Below, piece by piece: positions 8,611 through 17,294 of a stretch of 51,120 nucleotides of DNA (position 1 is the first letter of the stretch; every line of letters starts with the position of its first letter). This DNA comes from JAFAQB01 sp045808425 (GTDB lineage Archaea; Thermoproteota; Nitrososphaeria; Nitrososphaerales; Nitrososphaeraceae): the NCBI GenBank assembly GCA_045808425.1, contig JBJMFM010000309.1, forward strand, positions 1 to 51,120. The letters run 5' to 3'. The position numbers were made by a program, and so were the translations under genes. The notes below the pieces were generated by a model. The model did not search any database. It was not told the origin of the DNA and worked only from the letters and a program-made list of their open reading frames with translations.

Positions 8611-8638
8611 GTGTATCCCAAAATTTGGGAATATACAC
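8611..8638 (+). terminator. inverted repeat behind hom
   Basis: GTGTAT-CCCAAA, one A, TTTGGG, a three-base bulge, then ATACAC: a nearly perfect 12-base-pair hairpin two bases after the hom stop codon. Its position suggests 3'-end formation or mRNA stabilisation. It lacks the long T-run of a typical archaeal terminator, so a protein-binding site is possible. Confidence 0.45.
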
Positions 8639-9002
8639 TATACACAAATCAATACTTACACATAACAAAATTCGATGGAGAATCACAGTATTTCTATTTT
8701 GAATTCTATATGTTACTTCATTCATAATCATGCTTAGATTCTTATGAAGGCACTAGTAATCATAACTTTATGCGGAGGAAATTCCTCTTATGTACATATC
8801 ATAGAAGTGATGATTGCTTTTCCAGCATTATGAAGTACAAGTAATACTCACTTTATTTAACATTAACTATACATTACCTTATTTCTAATTAAGGGAAAAT
8901 AATTATATTTTCAATTCGCTAAATTGCAGTATACAGTAGACAGATGTATTTTTTGTATCTTTCAAAAGAATTATTAGCCTGATCAAGTATTTTCTATATA
9001 AA
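8639..9002 (+). other. intergenic region without recognised features
   Basis: About 360 bases of AT-rich sequence between hom and the DUF47 gene. A TATA-like CTATATAA lies immediately before the ATG at 9003, too close for a standard promoter. Confidence 0.5.
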
Positions 9003-9656
9003 ATGTATAGTGGCGAATTAGAAGTCCAGGCTAAACGAAAAGCACTGGCAGTTTTACATGATGAAATTAATAGAATTTTAAATTCAGCTAGGGATTTATC
9101 AGCACTCACCGCTTCTATTGTTAAGGCTGATGATAAAGACATTCATACATGCATAGAACGTATGAGAAATGCTGAAGAAGAGGTAGAAAATCTACGTAGG
9201 AAGATTACACGAGAAGTTGCTGAAATAGGAAGTCTCATGGTTTACAGAGAGGATGTTCTTAGAACTGCCTATATTATGGATGACATTGCAGGATATATCA
9301 GTGGGATTGCGTTTAGACTCGCAAATATGAAAATTTCTTCATTAAAGAAGGGAAAATTTGATGATGATCTCAAACAACTGATAGGAATGGTAGTGGATGC
9401 AATTTTTAAATTAAATGATATGGCACGTGCATTGAGTATCAATCCCGCAAGTACAATTGAGATTGCCCAAGAAGTTCAAAAATTAGAGCGTCGAGTTGAT
9501 TCCAAATATAGATCTGTCATAATAAAGGCACTTAATGAAATCTCAACTACAAAGGATCTATTGCTTTTAAAGGATGCAATAGAGGGAATTGAGGGCATGG
9601 CAGATAAATGCCAAGAAGCAGCTGATTCATTCACAATTTTGGCATTGAGCATGTAA
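9003..9656 (+). CDS. DUF47/PhoU-like protein
   Basis: A 217-residue, almost wholly helical protein. Long amphipathic helices (EVENLRRKITREVAEIG, EDVLRTAYIMDDIAGYISGI) correspond to the DUF47 family, whose fold resembles PhoU. DUF47 genes are often next to phosphate transporters, but here the partner is tRNA-splicing endonuclease: the TAA of this gene overlaps the endA ATG by one base, so translation is probably coupled. The role is unknown; metal-cluster binding and phosphate regulation are known for PhoU relatives. Confidence 0.8.
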   Translation: MYSGELEVQAKRKALAVLHDEINRILNSARDLSALTASIVKADDKDIHTCIERMRNAEEEVENLRRKITREVAEIGSLMVYREDVLRTAYIMDDIAGYISGIAFRLANMKISSLKKGKFDDDLKQLIGMVVDAIFKLNDMARALSINPASTIEIAQEVQKLERRVDSKYRSVIIKALNEISTTKDLLLLKDAIEGIEGMADKCQEAADSFTILALSM

Positions 9657-10207
9657 TGAATCCTATTACTGGAAAATTAGTAGAAAACAGAATAGTTGTA
9701 TGGAGCATACAAGAATCCCGCGCTCTATTTGGAAATGGCTACTATGGCAAACCGCTAGGAGTTCCAAAACCAAAAGGCACTCAATTTGATACTCCATTAA
9801 TTTTAGATTTGATAGAAGGTTGTTATCTTGTTCATGTAGGTAAACTAAAAGTATTTAATATCGATGGAAAAAAGATCTCGTTCAGAGACATTCAAGCTAT
9901 TTGCAGAAGAGAATATGGTGATTTTGATACAAAATATCTGGTTTTTCAGAGCCTAAGAGATAAGGGATACATAGTATCTCCTGGAATTAAATTCGGCTGT
10001 GATTTTGCAGTATACGAACACGGACCAGGAATAGACCATGCTCCATACCTGGTTCAAGTACTCAAGCCCACAGATCACATGACAGCAACCGGAATTGTAC
10101 TTGCAGGAAGATTGGCTACAACAGTCAAGAAGCAGTTCATATTAGCAATCCCAAAAATCAAAGGGAAAAGAGTTGACTTTGTAAGCTTTGATTGGTGGCG
10201 AGCCTAG
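9656..10207 (+). CDS. endA: tRNA-splicing endonuclease
   Basis: A 183-residue archaeal EndA (EC 4.6.1.16), which cuts bulge-helix-bulge introns from pre-tRNA and pre-rRNA. The C-terminal catalytic domain is clear: GYIVSPGIKFGCDFAVYEHG, with Tyr120, His128 (in IDHAPY) and Lys158/159 (in TTVKKQF) as the expected triad. The N-terminal domain is short, as in the single-unit alpha type. Its start overlaps the stop of the DUF47 gene by one base, indicating an operon. Confidence 0.93.
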   Translation: MNPITGKLVENRIVVWSIQESRALFGNGYYGKPLGVPKPKGTQFDTPLILDLIEGCYLVHVGKLKVFNIDGKKISFRDIQAICRREYGDFDTKYLVFQSLRDKGYIVSPGIKFGCDFAVYEHGPGIDHAPYLVQVLKPTDHMTATGIVLAGRLATTVKKQFILAIPKIKGKRVDFVSFDWWRA

Positions 10208-10222
10208 TCAACACAGGGCTTT

Positions 10223-10888
10223 TTAGCTAGAATGAAATAGTATAGTTGGTTGCTCAGATCCGATCTTTTTTTGTTGTGGCAAATCAAACTTAACGAAGTT
10301 CTCTCCAGAGATCGTTAATCGAGTAATAAATTTACCTGAACCCTGCTCCAACCATCCTTTGTATCTGACTGAGTTTTTGATGATATCAATGATGCTAGGT
10401 TTTTTTTCATCTACTTCTTCATAACACGACAAAATTTCACCGTATTTAACCTCTGTTTCTTTGTTGATCTTTGTCAGATAATAGACAAATACGACAGTCT
10501 TTTCATAATGATTAGCTGGCTTCTTCTCGGCGTAAAATTCTCTCAAGCCAACTTTATTTACGTTTGCTTTTAAGTCTACAGGAATAGGTGGCAGACTTAG
10601 GGATTGCTTCGTTGCATGTTTATTATTGTTATTATTAGTATTATTTGCTTTGACTAATTCGTGTTTAGATATACCTAATTTCTTTTCACTGTTTTGCTGT
10701 TGTAATGTTAATACATTATCGTCAGTAAGACTGTGTATAATACCTTGTGCCATATTCTCTTTTATTGCAGATTTGAAAATCTCCTCAAATTTATCTAGAT
10801 GTTTGTCAACAAAGTTCTCGGTACCTTCTAATTCAACTACCCCCTGTTTCACATCGATTTTAAATTTTGCTTCTGGCCCATCCAACAC
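10223..10888 (-). CDS. conserved thaumarchaeal protein, possible winged-helix C-terminus
   Basis: A 221-residue protein from GTG. It has three parts. Residues 1-50 are a beta-helix unit (FKIDVKQGVVELEG followed by an amphipathic helix). A low-complexity linker rich in Gln and Asn (about 60-95) follows. The C-terminal part (about 105-215) contains KTVVFVYYLTKINKETEVKY, ILSCYEEVDEKKPS and a TRLTISGENFVKF strand, which reads like a winged-helix or partner-binding domain. I do not recognise a named family. It converges on endA, with 15 bases between stops. Confidence 0.6.
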   Translation of the reverse strand: MLDGPEAKFKIDVKQGVVELEGTENFVDKHLDKFEEIFKSAIKENMAQGIIHSLTDDNVLTLQQQNSEKKLGISKHELVKANNTNNNNNKHATKQSLSLPPIPVDLKANVNKVGLREFYAEKKPANHYEKTVVFVYYLTKINKETEVKYGEILSCYEEVDEKKPSIIDIIKNSVRYKGWLEQGSGKFITRLTISGENFVKFDLPQQKKIGSEQPTILFHSS

Positions 10889-11278
10889 TAATATTCTAGT
10901 CTAGGACAGCTTTTTAATTAAGTTGTCGGTACAATACCGCAACCAAAGGTAACAATTGCGGTTTAATACATAACTAAATAACTTCAGCAGATTGAATTAA
11001 AATTGCATTTAGCCAACTTTTATTATCCCATTTAATCGGTTGTTATTTTTGTTGCAATTACCTTCAACTTTATCGAAGGCTATATAGTAATTTGTGCATA
11101 TATGTGGAATAGGTAGTATGATTGTTTATTATATATATATCTAATTTCTCGATTACCTATACGATGTCTATATTTCTGCAGTTTACTCTTATACAGCGTC
11201 TATTTGTGATAAATTTTGAACTCATGGCAAAATTATGGCTAAAATAGGGCTTTTGTTCAAGCGGAAGAGAACTGGCTT
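10889..11278 (+). other. intergenic region without recognised features
   Basis: About 390 bases. The divergent promoter of the minus-strand gene at 10888 must lie near its beginning. No ORF or repeat is supported. Confidence 0.5.
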
Positions 11279-11413
11279 TCACTGCTTTGCAACCAATTCC
11301 GCTTTTTTCATCTCTTCTGCTGACCTTTCATTCAGATTAATTCGTATAATAGTTTCTGAATTCTGATCATAATTCGATCCATTCTTTTTATACTTGTCAT
11401 CAGATGAATTCAT
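11279..11413 (-). CDS. hydrophilic miniprotein, 44 residues
   Basis: ATG-started frame reading MNSSDDKYKKNGSNYDQNSE and continuing TIIRINLNERSAEEMKKAEL. Composition (Asn, Lys, Glu; helical charged tail) is like the flexible small proteins of this group. The frame is open upstream for a further 18 codons (IRIWNDNYLFRNNIDIAKN), so a longer protein from a non-ATG start is possible. Function unknown. Confidence 0.45.
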   Translation of the reverse strand: MNSSDDKYKKNGSNYDQNSETIIRINLNERSAEEMKKAELVAKQ

Positions 11414-11761
11414 AACATTTTTGGCTATATCAATATTATTTCTAAATAAATAATTATCATTCCAAATACGAATTCCTTAATTGTGTATAGTGGTTTGTCA
11501 ATGTTGCACATACAACTCTCCAATGAATAAAAGCAACATATTTTCACTTAATTGCATGTTACTTTATAATGACCTTTTATAAATTAGATGAAAACAAATC
11601 ATGAGAGCCTCTGTTGAAAGCCTGATGCTATGCAATTTTTTATTGATACACATTGTGGTGCTTGCGAATAGTAAGAAGCAGTAAATAAATAAAGAGTAAA
11701 TGAATCTAGAATGCGTATAGAGATTTATAATATCTCATGCAGATAAGTTTTAAATCAATGG
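11414..11761 (+). other. intergenic region upstream of the tandem-SDR gene
   Basis: About 350 bases of AT-rich sequence, including the open upstream extension of the miniprotein at 11279. Several TATA-like stretches lie near 11690-11745. No other feature is supported. Confidence 0.45.
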
Positions 11762-13600
11762 ATGAATACTTGCCAGTGGTTAATTAGAATGCAATATCAA
11801 AATGCAAAGCCTCCTCTAAAATTTAGCGATAAGATCGTTGTAATAACTGGGAGTGGAACTGGCATAGGTCAAGCGATAGCAAAGAAATTTGCGCTCAATG
11901 GTGCAAGTATAATTATCATGGGAAGAAGGAAAGAACCTTTAGACGAGACCTCACAGATCTTGGAAGGTGTCATAAGTAGTGCAGGATCTTCAGGTAAAAT
12001 ACGAGCTTTTCCAGGAGTTGATGTATCAGATGAAGTAGAAGTTAATGAAATGTTCAAGACTATTAAACAAGAATTCGGTAAAGTTGATATCATTGTAAAT
12101 AACGCAGGGGTTTCTGGTCCGGTAAAAATATTTACAAATGCCAATTTTAAAGAATTCAAAGATTGTGTTGCCATTCATCTTACTGGAACCTTCTGGACTT
12201 CAATCCAGGGCCTACAGGTGTTGGAACCAGGAGGAGAGATAATTACAATTACTACATTTTTTACTGAAGAAAACCGATATGATCAAAGACCATATCGGTT
12301 TAGAACTCCTTATACTGCTGCTCAAGGAGCAAAGAATAGGCTTGCAGAAGCATTAGCGTGGGAACTAGTAGAAAAAGGCATTCGATCTGTGGTCATAAAC
12401 CCTGGTCCTGTTCATTCAGATAGAATATACAGAACAGTTTATCCAAAGGCTGCGGCTGAATTTTTGAGAATTGGCGGATATCCAGATCTTTCATCAATTG
12501 AAATAGAAAAGGCAGCTGTCAAACTACTCCCTTTGCTAGGCGAATCCGATAATATTATTTCAAATGGAATAAAAGAGATTGCAACAGAAATAGCAAAGTC
12601 CAATAATAATGAATCTACTATAGAGATAGAAAGACTATATAAGATAATTTCTGCGATGCTTGTCAAGATCAAAGAGATTGCAGAGAAAATACAGAACAAT
12701 ACTGCCAAGATGATTGTAGACGGAGAATTTCTTGCACAGGATGAAGTTGCAGATATGGTTTTGAATTTATGTGATGTAAAGATAAGTAGACTAATTAATG
12801 GCAAAGTTATTCCTAATGATCGCATATTTTACCCAGTCAAGCCAGTTGTAGGTACATCGCTAGAAACTAGTACACCAATGGAGGTAAAAGATCAAGTCAT
12901 TGTTATTACGATTAGTTCTTCGGCAAAAAAAGACGTTGATTGTGTGAGGCAAATGGCAGCAATATTAGATTCAAAAAGCGTTAAACAGACAATAATACTG
13001 ACTAGTAGCAAATCGAACCTCCCGTATTTTGAAGGTTTTCATAGTCATTTGATTGACCTTTCAAGCGAAGAAAGTATAAGGAAAATTTTCAACGTTATAA
13101 TAACGAAGTTTGGCGATATAGATGCAGTAGTACATTTTACAGGCAGTTATGACTATAACTTACCTCTTTCCTCTCTTACGAGACAGCAGTGGGATTTGCT
13201 TGTAGATAATTTTGTCAATACACCAGGCTTGATCACAAGAGAAGCTGTAAATGCAATGGCCCCCACTGGGGCGGCGGAAGAACCTATTAAATTTAAAGGA
13301 TCTAAAGGAATAGTAGTAATCGTAGGACCAGATTCCCCAATTGGCAAGAAAATCTCAGGTGCTATTAGGGCAAGGTCAGAAGTTTTTAGAGGGGCCTTAC
13401 GGCCATATACTGCTACTGTCAACCAAGAACTTGCTGATGTTCTTGGTTCAAATATTCGACTTTATCTCATACTTGCAGGAAATATCGAAGGTTCAAATCC
13501 TAATAACGATAAATTGCAAAAGTCTATTCTACAATTGATATCTGGCTCAGCTTTAAAAAGGAATGAGACTGTATTTTATATAGATGAGGCTCGCGATTGA
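11762..13600 (+). CDS. tandem short-chain dehydrogenase protein, malonyl-CoA-reductase-N-like
   Basis: A 612-residue protein made of two SDR domains. Domain 1 (about 20-350) has the cofactor motif TGSGTGIGQA (29-38), NNAG (113-116) and PGPVHSDRIYRTV (214-226). Domain 2 (about 375-605) lacks the glycine motif and looks non-catalytic. This two-SDR order, and the PGP..SDRI.R stretch, resemble the N-terminal half of Chloroflexus malonyl-CoA reductase, which reduces malonate semialdehyde. At the active site Tyr184 is present, but the YxxxK lysine is Gln188 and the Ser position holds Thr164/165. The reaction is therefore uncertain. Met10 (11789) is an alternative start. Confidence 0.85.
   Translation: MNTCQWLIRMQYQNAKPPLKFSDKIVVITGSGTGIGQAIAKKFALNGASIIIMGRRKEPLDETSQILEGVISSAGSSGKIRAFPGVDVSDEVEVNEMFKTIKQEFGKVDIIVNNAGVSGPVKIFTNANFKEFKDCVAIHLTGTFWTSIQGLQVLEPGGEIITITTFFTEENRYDQRPYRFRTPYTAAQGAKNRLAEALAWELVEKGIRSVVINPGPVHSDRIYRTVYPKAAAEFLRIGGYPDLSSIEIEKAAVKLLPLLGESDNIISNGIKEIATEIAKSNNNESTIEIERLYKIISAMLVKIKEIAEKIQNNTAKMIVDGEFLAQDEVADMVLNLCDVKISRLINGKVIPNDRIFYPVKPVVGTSLETSTPMEVKDQVIVITISSSAKKDVDCVRQMAAILDSKSVKQTIILTSSKSNLPYFEGFHSHLIDLSSEESIRKIFNVIITKFGDIDAVVHFTGSYDYNLPLSSLTRQQWDLLVDNFVNTPGLITREAVNAMAPTGAAEEPIKFKGSKGIVVIVGPDSPIGKKISGAIRARSEVFRGALRPYTATVNQELADVLGSNIRLYLILAGNIEGSNPNNDKLQKSILQLISGSALKRNETVFYIDEARD
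12271..12301 (+). repeat. perfect 11-bp inverted repeat inside the SDR gene
   Basis: AAACCGATATG and CATATCGGTTT are exact reverse complements separated by nine bases, all within the coding sequence at about codons 171-181. The encoded peptide is itself near-symmetric (NRYDQRPYRF). It could form a strong mRNA hairpin. Confidence 0.7.
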
Positions 13601-13936
13601 ATTTTAAAAATAGTCAGAATATAGCAAAAGACATCTAGCATGGAATGTAGTTAATCTTATTTACTTTTGCAATGGTTTTAAATAGCTTTATGGTTATCAA
13701 CTACATCTAATAAATGAAATAGCCAAGCAGTACATTAGTTTTATTATATTGCACAAGAACCCACGTATCATTTGCACTGAATAACTAATTACATATTTTA
13801 ATGCTATTCAACATAAAGGTGTCAATAGAATTACCTCAGCCACAACATAAATATATTGCTACCTTATACTGCTGAACTTTTTGTTGATTACTATTAGGGG
13901 GATATCTATATTCGCTTCCTCATTGTATAATTACTA
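13601..13936 (+). other. intergenic region without recognised features
   Basis: About 335 bases of AT-rich sequence between convergent genes. No ORF, RNA or repeat is supported. Confidence 0.5.
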
Positions 13937-14293
13937 TTATAGATCGATTATTTCATTTACCTTGCTTATCAATTCTTTATTCTCTATTGGTTTTCGGATA
14001 AACTGATTTTCATTGAAAATATCAGCATATGCTCCATAGTACATTTCTCCTGCTGTTAGAAAACATATCTTAACTTCATTATCTATCCTTCTAATTTCTC
14101 TATATAATTCAAATCCATGCATCTTTGGCATTTTAATATCCAAGATTAATAGATCATATATTCCCTTTTTGAAATTGTCTAATGCTATGATAGGATCATC
14201 AAATGCATCAACTTTGAAACCATTCTCTTCTAAAGCTATCTTTAATGCTAATTTAACGTCTGCTTCATCATCTACTATTAAAACTGTTTTCAT
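13937..14293 (-). CDS. CheY-like response regulator receiver
   Basis: A 118-residue single receiver domain with all key residues: Asp8-Asp9 acidic pocket, Asp52 phosphoacceptor (LLILDIKMPKM), Thr80 and Lys101 in the RKP motif. It has no output domain, so it probably works by protein-protein contact downstream of a histidine kinase. Soil Thaumarchaeota carry many such stand-alone receivers. No kinase is next to it. A frameshifted relative is present at 34303-34570, so this family has been copied around in the genome. Confidence 0.9.
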   Translation of the reverse strand: MKTVLIVDDEADVKLALKIALEENGFKVDAFDDPIIALDNFKKGIYDLLILDIKMPKMHGFELYREIRRIDNEVKICFLTAGEMYYGAYADIFNENQFIRKPIENKELISKVNEIIDL

Positions 14294-14536
14294 GCTTGCT
14301 GATTTCAGCTACTGTCTAAGAGATAATTATACCTTTTAAACTTAAATGTACTATCATCTCTATTTTGGATTATTAATTTGGGATGTGCGATGGAAAATAT
14401 GCATTTAATTACATGCTTTCTGTAATTTAAGATTACTCTCCACTATAGTATACTTCAATGACTTGATTTTATATACACTTCAATAACTCATATCAAAAAA
14501 AGAAGTGTCTCTGAACATCGTATCTGTAGTAATCAT

Positions 14537-14632
14537 CTATTTGTTATTGTTATTATCATATAAGGTAATATAGTTAATACAATAAAACAGCTCGTCTACA
14601 TCTTGCTCTTGCTGTGGTACTAGCAGTACCAT
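14537..14632 (-). CDS. possible acidic miniprotein, 31 residues
   Basis: ATG-started frame reading MVLLVPQQEQDVDELFYCIN and ending DNNNNK. The start codon lies inside a 7-bp inverted repeat (TGGTACT/AGTACCA, 14615-14631), so part of the peptide may be accidental. It follows the CxxC miniprotein at 14653 on the same strand with 20 bases between them. Weak support. Confidence 0.25.
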   Translation of the reverse strand: MVLLVPQQEQDVDELFYCINYITLYDNNNNK

Positions 14633-14652
14633 GGATTCCTTAAATAATATTC

Positions 14653-14823
14653 TTATTTACTATTATCTTTTTTCAGGTTTATGAATATATCAGAAAATAT
14701 TGCCTCACATTCACAATAGCCGTCGATTCTAATGAATCGTCCGCATTTTGAGCAGACAGTAAAAAGCTGTTGTGGAGGTGATGACTCCTCTTCTGCCTTG
14801 CTCGAATAGATCATAGCACACAT
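14653..14823 (-). CDS. CxxC/CxC zinc-knuckle miniprotein
   Basis: A 56-residue protein (53 from the second ATG at 14814). After a Glu/Ser/Pro-rich lead (SKAEEESSPPQQ) comes CSKCGRFIRIDGYCEC, that is Cys-x2-Cys-x10-Cys-x-Cys, a plausible zinc site, then an amphipathic helix ending LKKDNSK. The regular spacing argues for a real gene despite its size. Role unknown; related zinc knuckles in archaeal miniproteins bind nucleic acid or proteins. Confidence 0.6.
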   Translation of the reverse strand: MCAMIYSSKAEEESSPPQQLFTVCSKCGRFIRIDGYCECEAIFSDIFINLKKDNSK

Positions 14824-15286
14824 ATCTATTATTGGCCATAGTAGTTTATAATATTTTCATATAAAATGTAAATTTAATACATTTTACTTATATCTTGGTT
14901 CATTTAGCATTGTTTACATATAAAACAATTTTTAATTTCTAATTTTTATATTGTGAAGAATAAGCTTCATTTATTCAAGCATAATAACTTTACGTCAGTA
15001 TTCCAAACTACTGTGCGCATCGACAGTGCGATCCAAGAAGGAGCACTCATCATACCATTGTTACTATTCATATTGGTATAATACACTCTCCATTCAATCA
15101 TCATTATTGAGCTATAGAGGTACTAGTCGGTAGCTAGGATTTTATATAAAGTGAGATGAAGATTTAGACGAGGTACAATAAACCAGAGTAGATCTATAAT
15201 TAGTAGAGATGGAGAAATGATAAACAAAGAACTGCTGTTGTTATGATTAAGATAAGATTATCAAACAAAATATATATTTTTGGTTA
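14824..15286 (+). other. intergenic region without recognised features
   Basis: About 460 bases. A somewhat less AT-rich patch at 15010-15060 has short repeats of GTGCG type but no stable structure I can defend. No coding frame is supported. Confidence 0.45.
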
Positions 15287-16330
15287 TCATCTAAATTCTT
15301 CTTCTAGCAACTTTTTTTTCTTGGCTATTTGGAATAAGCTATCAGTTTTTTTAATTGCATCATTTCTAGGACGCCTGTGAATCATTGATTGTATTAGCAA
15401 ATGATTTTCCGGAATTACCATACCGGTTTGATCATCAGAATATGAAATCTTAACAGTATCATCTTGAACCCTAAGTACTTCTTGATGGATATGTACCATA
15501 TTTGTGTCACCATGTTGAAAGCCAAGGTCCATAGCTTTTTTCCTAACTACAGCAGTTCCTTTCGCAGAATTCAATATAGCAATTCCAAATTCATTCCGAA
15601 ACGTTTCTATTATTTGATCTTTGTCTGGGGCCTTTCCATCGAATCGAATCAGCATTTGATGTAAGTGCATCATTCTAGAAGGAACCTTGTAAGCATCCAC
15701 ATACAGGTTTGCGTTGGAAATAAAATCTTTAACGTCATCTTGATGATGAGGATTTTTATCCCATTCAATAGAATCTCTTACTTCCTTTGAATCTTCAAGA
15801 TCAGCCCATCTCCTGATAATCGTGACATCATATCGTCTTATTTGGTCTCCAAACCTTTCAATTAAAGGCTGCATTATTCTTCCCATGCCAGAAACATTGC
15901 AACTGCCTTGAATAACATACGCTTTGCCAGCTGCCTTATCATAATTGACTCTCGAATTGTGAATCATGTCAGCTACAGAGTGTTCACCGTGTCTATCCTC
16001 TCCACCTTGAAAGATAGCGGCCTTCTTCATCGGTTCATATAGATTTTTTTTATTATTAAACCCGCCACCTTCTTTTGCAGCATCCACTACAAGATCGCTT
16101 TTCTGAATAGCTTCTGAAATTGTACCTGTTGTATTGTAGCCTTTCTCTTTGAATTGCCCTATCATTTCGTTTTGGACATAAACATCAAAGTTATTTTCTA
16201 ATGCCTCTTTGGTTCTGTCATCAGCAGTGTATTTTGCAATACCAATAAATTGAATTTCTTTATCTGCTGAAAGTGAGGTAGCTAGTCGACGACCAATATT
16301 GCCATAACCGTTTATGAATACCTTAACCAA
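15287..16330 (-). CDS. gap: type II (archaeal) glyceraldehyde-3-phosphate dehydrogenase
   Basis: A 347-residue NAD(P)-dependent GAPDH (EC 1.2.1.59) of the archaeal class, interconverting glyceraldehyde-3-phosphate and 1,3-bisphosphoglycerate in gluconeogenesis. The Rossmann motif INGYGNIGRR is at residues 6-15, and the catalytic cysteine is Cys144 in QGSCNVSGMGR. Downstream RRWADLEDSKEVRDSIEW and PSRMMHLHQM match the archaeal family. In an autotroph it serves sugar synthesis from fixed carbon. Divergent from trpG across about 375 bases that include two tandem hairpins. Confidence 0.95.
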   Translation of the reverse strand: MVKVFINGYGNIGRRLATSLSADKEIQFIGIAKYTADDRTKEALENNFDVYVQNEMIGQFKEKGYNTTGTISEAIQKSDLVVDAAKEGGGFNNKKNLYEPMKKAAIFQGGEDRHGEHSVADMIHNSRVNYDKAAGKAYVIQGSCNVSGMGRIMQPLIERFGDQIRRYDVTIIRRWADLEDSKEVRDSIEWDKNPHHQDDVKDFISNANLYVDAYKVPSRMMHLHQMLIRFDGKAPDKDQIIETFRNEFGIAILNSAKGTAVVRKKAMDLGFQHGDTNMVHIHQEVLRVQDDTVKISYSDDQTGMVIPENHLLIQSMIHRRPRNDAIKKTDSLFQIAKKKKLLEEEFR

Positions 16331-16401
16331 CCTTATCCCTATAAGTAAATCAAGTTGACAATAGTTTCAATATTTCATATATATGTATCCTTTGCTTTAT
16401 A

Positions 16402-16444
16402 GAAGCTCTTCTAGATGGTAGAGAGCTTCCTACTCTACAGTAGG
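16402..16444 (+). repeat. two adjacent inverted repeats between gap and trpG
   Basis: GAAGCTCT (16402-16409) pairs with AGAGCTTC (16422-16429). Directly after it, CCTACT (16429-16434) pairs with AGTAGG (16439-16444). Both arms are perfect and share one base. They sit 72-114 bases upstream of gap in the divergent spacer, so they may be operators or a structured 5' leader. Confidence 0.5.
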
Positions 16445-16665
16445 TTAGATTTTGGTATGACAAACAATAAATTCATAATTGCGAATTATGTAAATAATAG
16501 ATAGTTATCTTGAATATCAAAGATTATTTATTATATAATGGTTGTACTATTGAATGTCTTGGTTTCCATAAGTGAAATATGGAGCACATTTAAATAAGCT
16601 TTAGTATTTTATCCATATTATGAAGTTTGTAATATATAATTGGCTTCGTGAATATTGTACATATA

Positions 16666-16674
16666 TTTTTATAA
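16666..16674 (+). promoter_or_regulatory. TATA box of trpG
   Basis: TTTTTATAAG lies 33 bases before the ATG at 16707. Transcription would be expected near 16692-16700, which places the upstream in-frame GTG (16689) outside the message and supports ATG 16707 as the start of trpG with a very short leader. Confidence 0.5.
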
Positions 16675-16706
16675 GCTTCTTGTAAAAAGTGTGTTATAGT
16701 TTCAAT

Positions 16707-17294
16707 ATGAAAGTGCTTATCATAGACAATTATGATTCATTTGTATACAATATTGCACAGTTATTAGGCGAGCTTAAAACTCAGCCGATAGTCATCAGGA
16801 ATGACAAAATAAAGATAGAGGACATTCAGGAAATGAATCCTGACGCAATAATTATATCTCCAGGACCTGGTAACCCTTCAGATCGTAAATATTTCGGAAT
16901 TTGTACAGACATAATAACTGATATGGGATCCACAATACCCATCCTTGGAATTTGCCTTGGCCATCAGGGGATAGTTAATGCTTTCGGAGGTAAGATAATT
17001 AATGCCAAGTTGATACGCCACGGAAAAACAAGCATTATTGAACATAAGTCTCATATGTTGTTTGAAAATGTCAATAATCCTTTCAAGGCTACTCGTTATC
17101 ACTCTCTAGTTGCAGATTCAAATAAAATTCCAGAGTGTCTTGAGGTGACTGCAAAGGCTCTAGATGATGGCGAAATAATGGCAGTTAGACATAGGCAATA
17201 TCTGATAGAAGGTGTGCAATTTCATCCAGAATCAGTTTTGACTGCAGAAGGGCCTAAGATACTTTGCAACTTTGTATCCATGGTGAAGAGGTGA
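16707..17294 (+). CDS. trpG: anthranilate synthase glutaminase subunit
   Basis: A 195-residue class I glutamine amidotransferase supplying ammonia for anthranilate (and possibly p-aminobenzoate) synthesis. Motifs: IDNYDSFVYN at the start, SPGPGNP, the nucleophile Cys83 in GICLGHQG, and His173/Glu175 in QFHPESV. I choose the ATG at 16707 rather than the upstream GTG at 16689 because the family begins MxxLIIDNYDSF and the TATA box fits. The synthase subunit trpE is not in this window. trpD follows with no intervening base. Confidence 0.93.
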   Translation: MKVLIIDNYDSFVYNIAQLLGELKTQPIVIRNDKIKIEDIQEMNPDAIIISPGPGNPSDRKYFGICTDIITDMGSTIPILGICLGHQGIVNAFGGKIINAKLIRHGKTSIIEHKSHMLFENVNNPFKATRYHSLVADSNKIPECLEVTAKALDDGEIMAVRHRQYLIEGVQFHPESVLTAEGPKILCNFVSMVKR

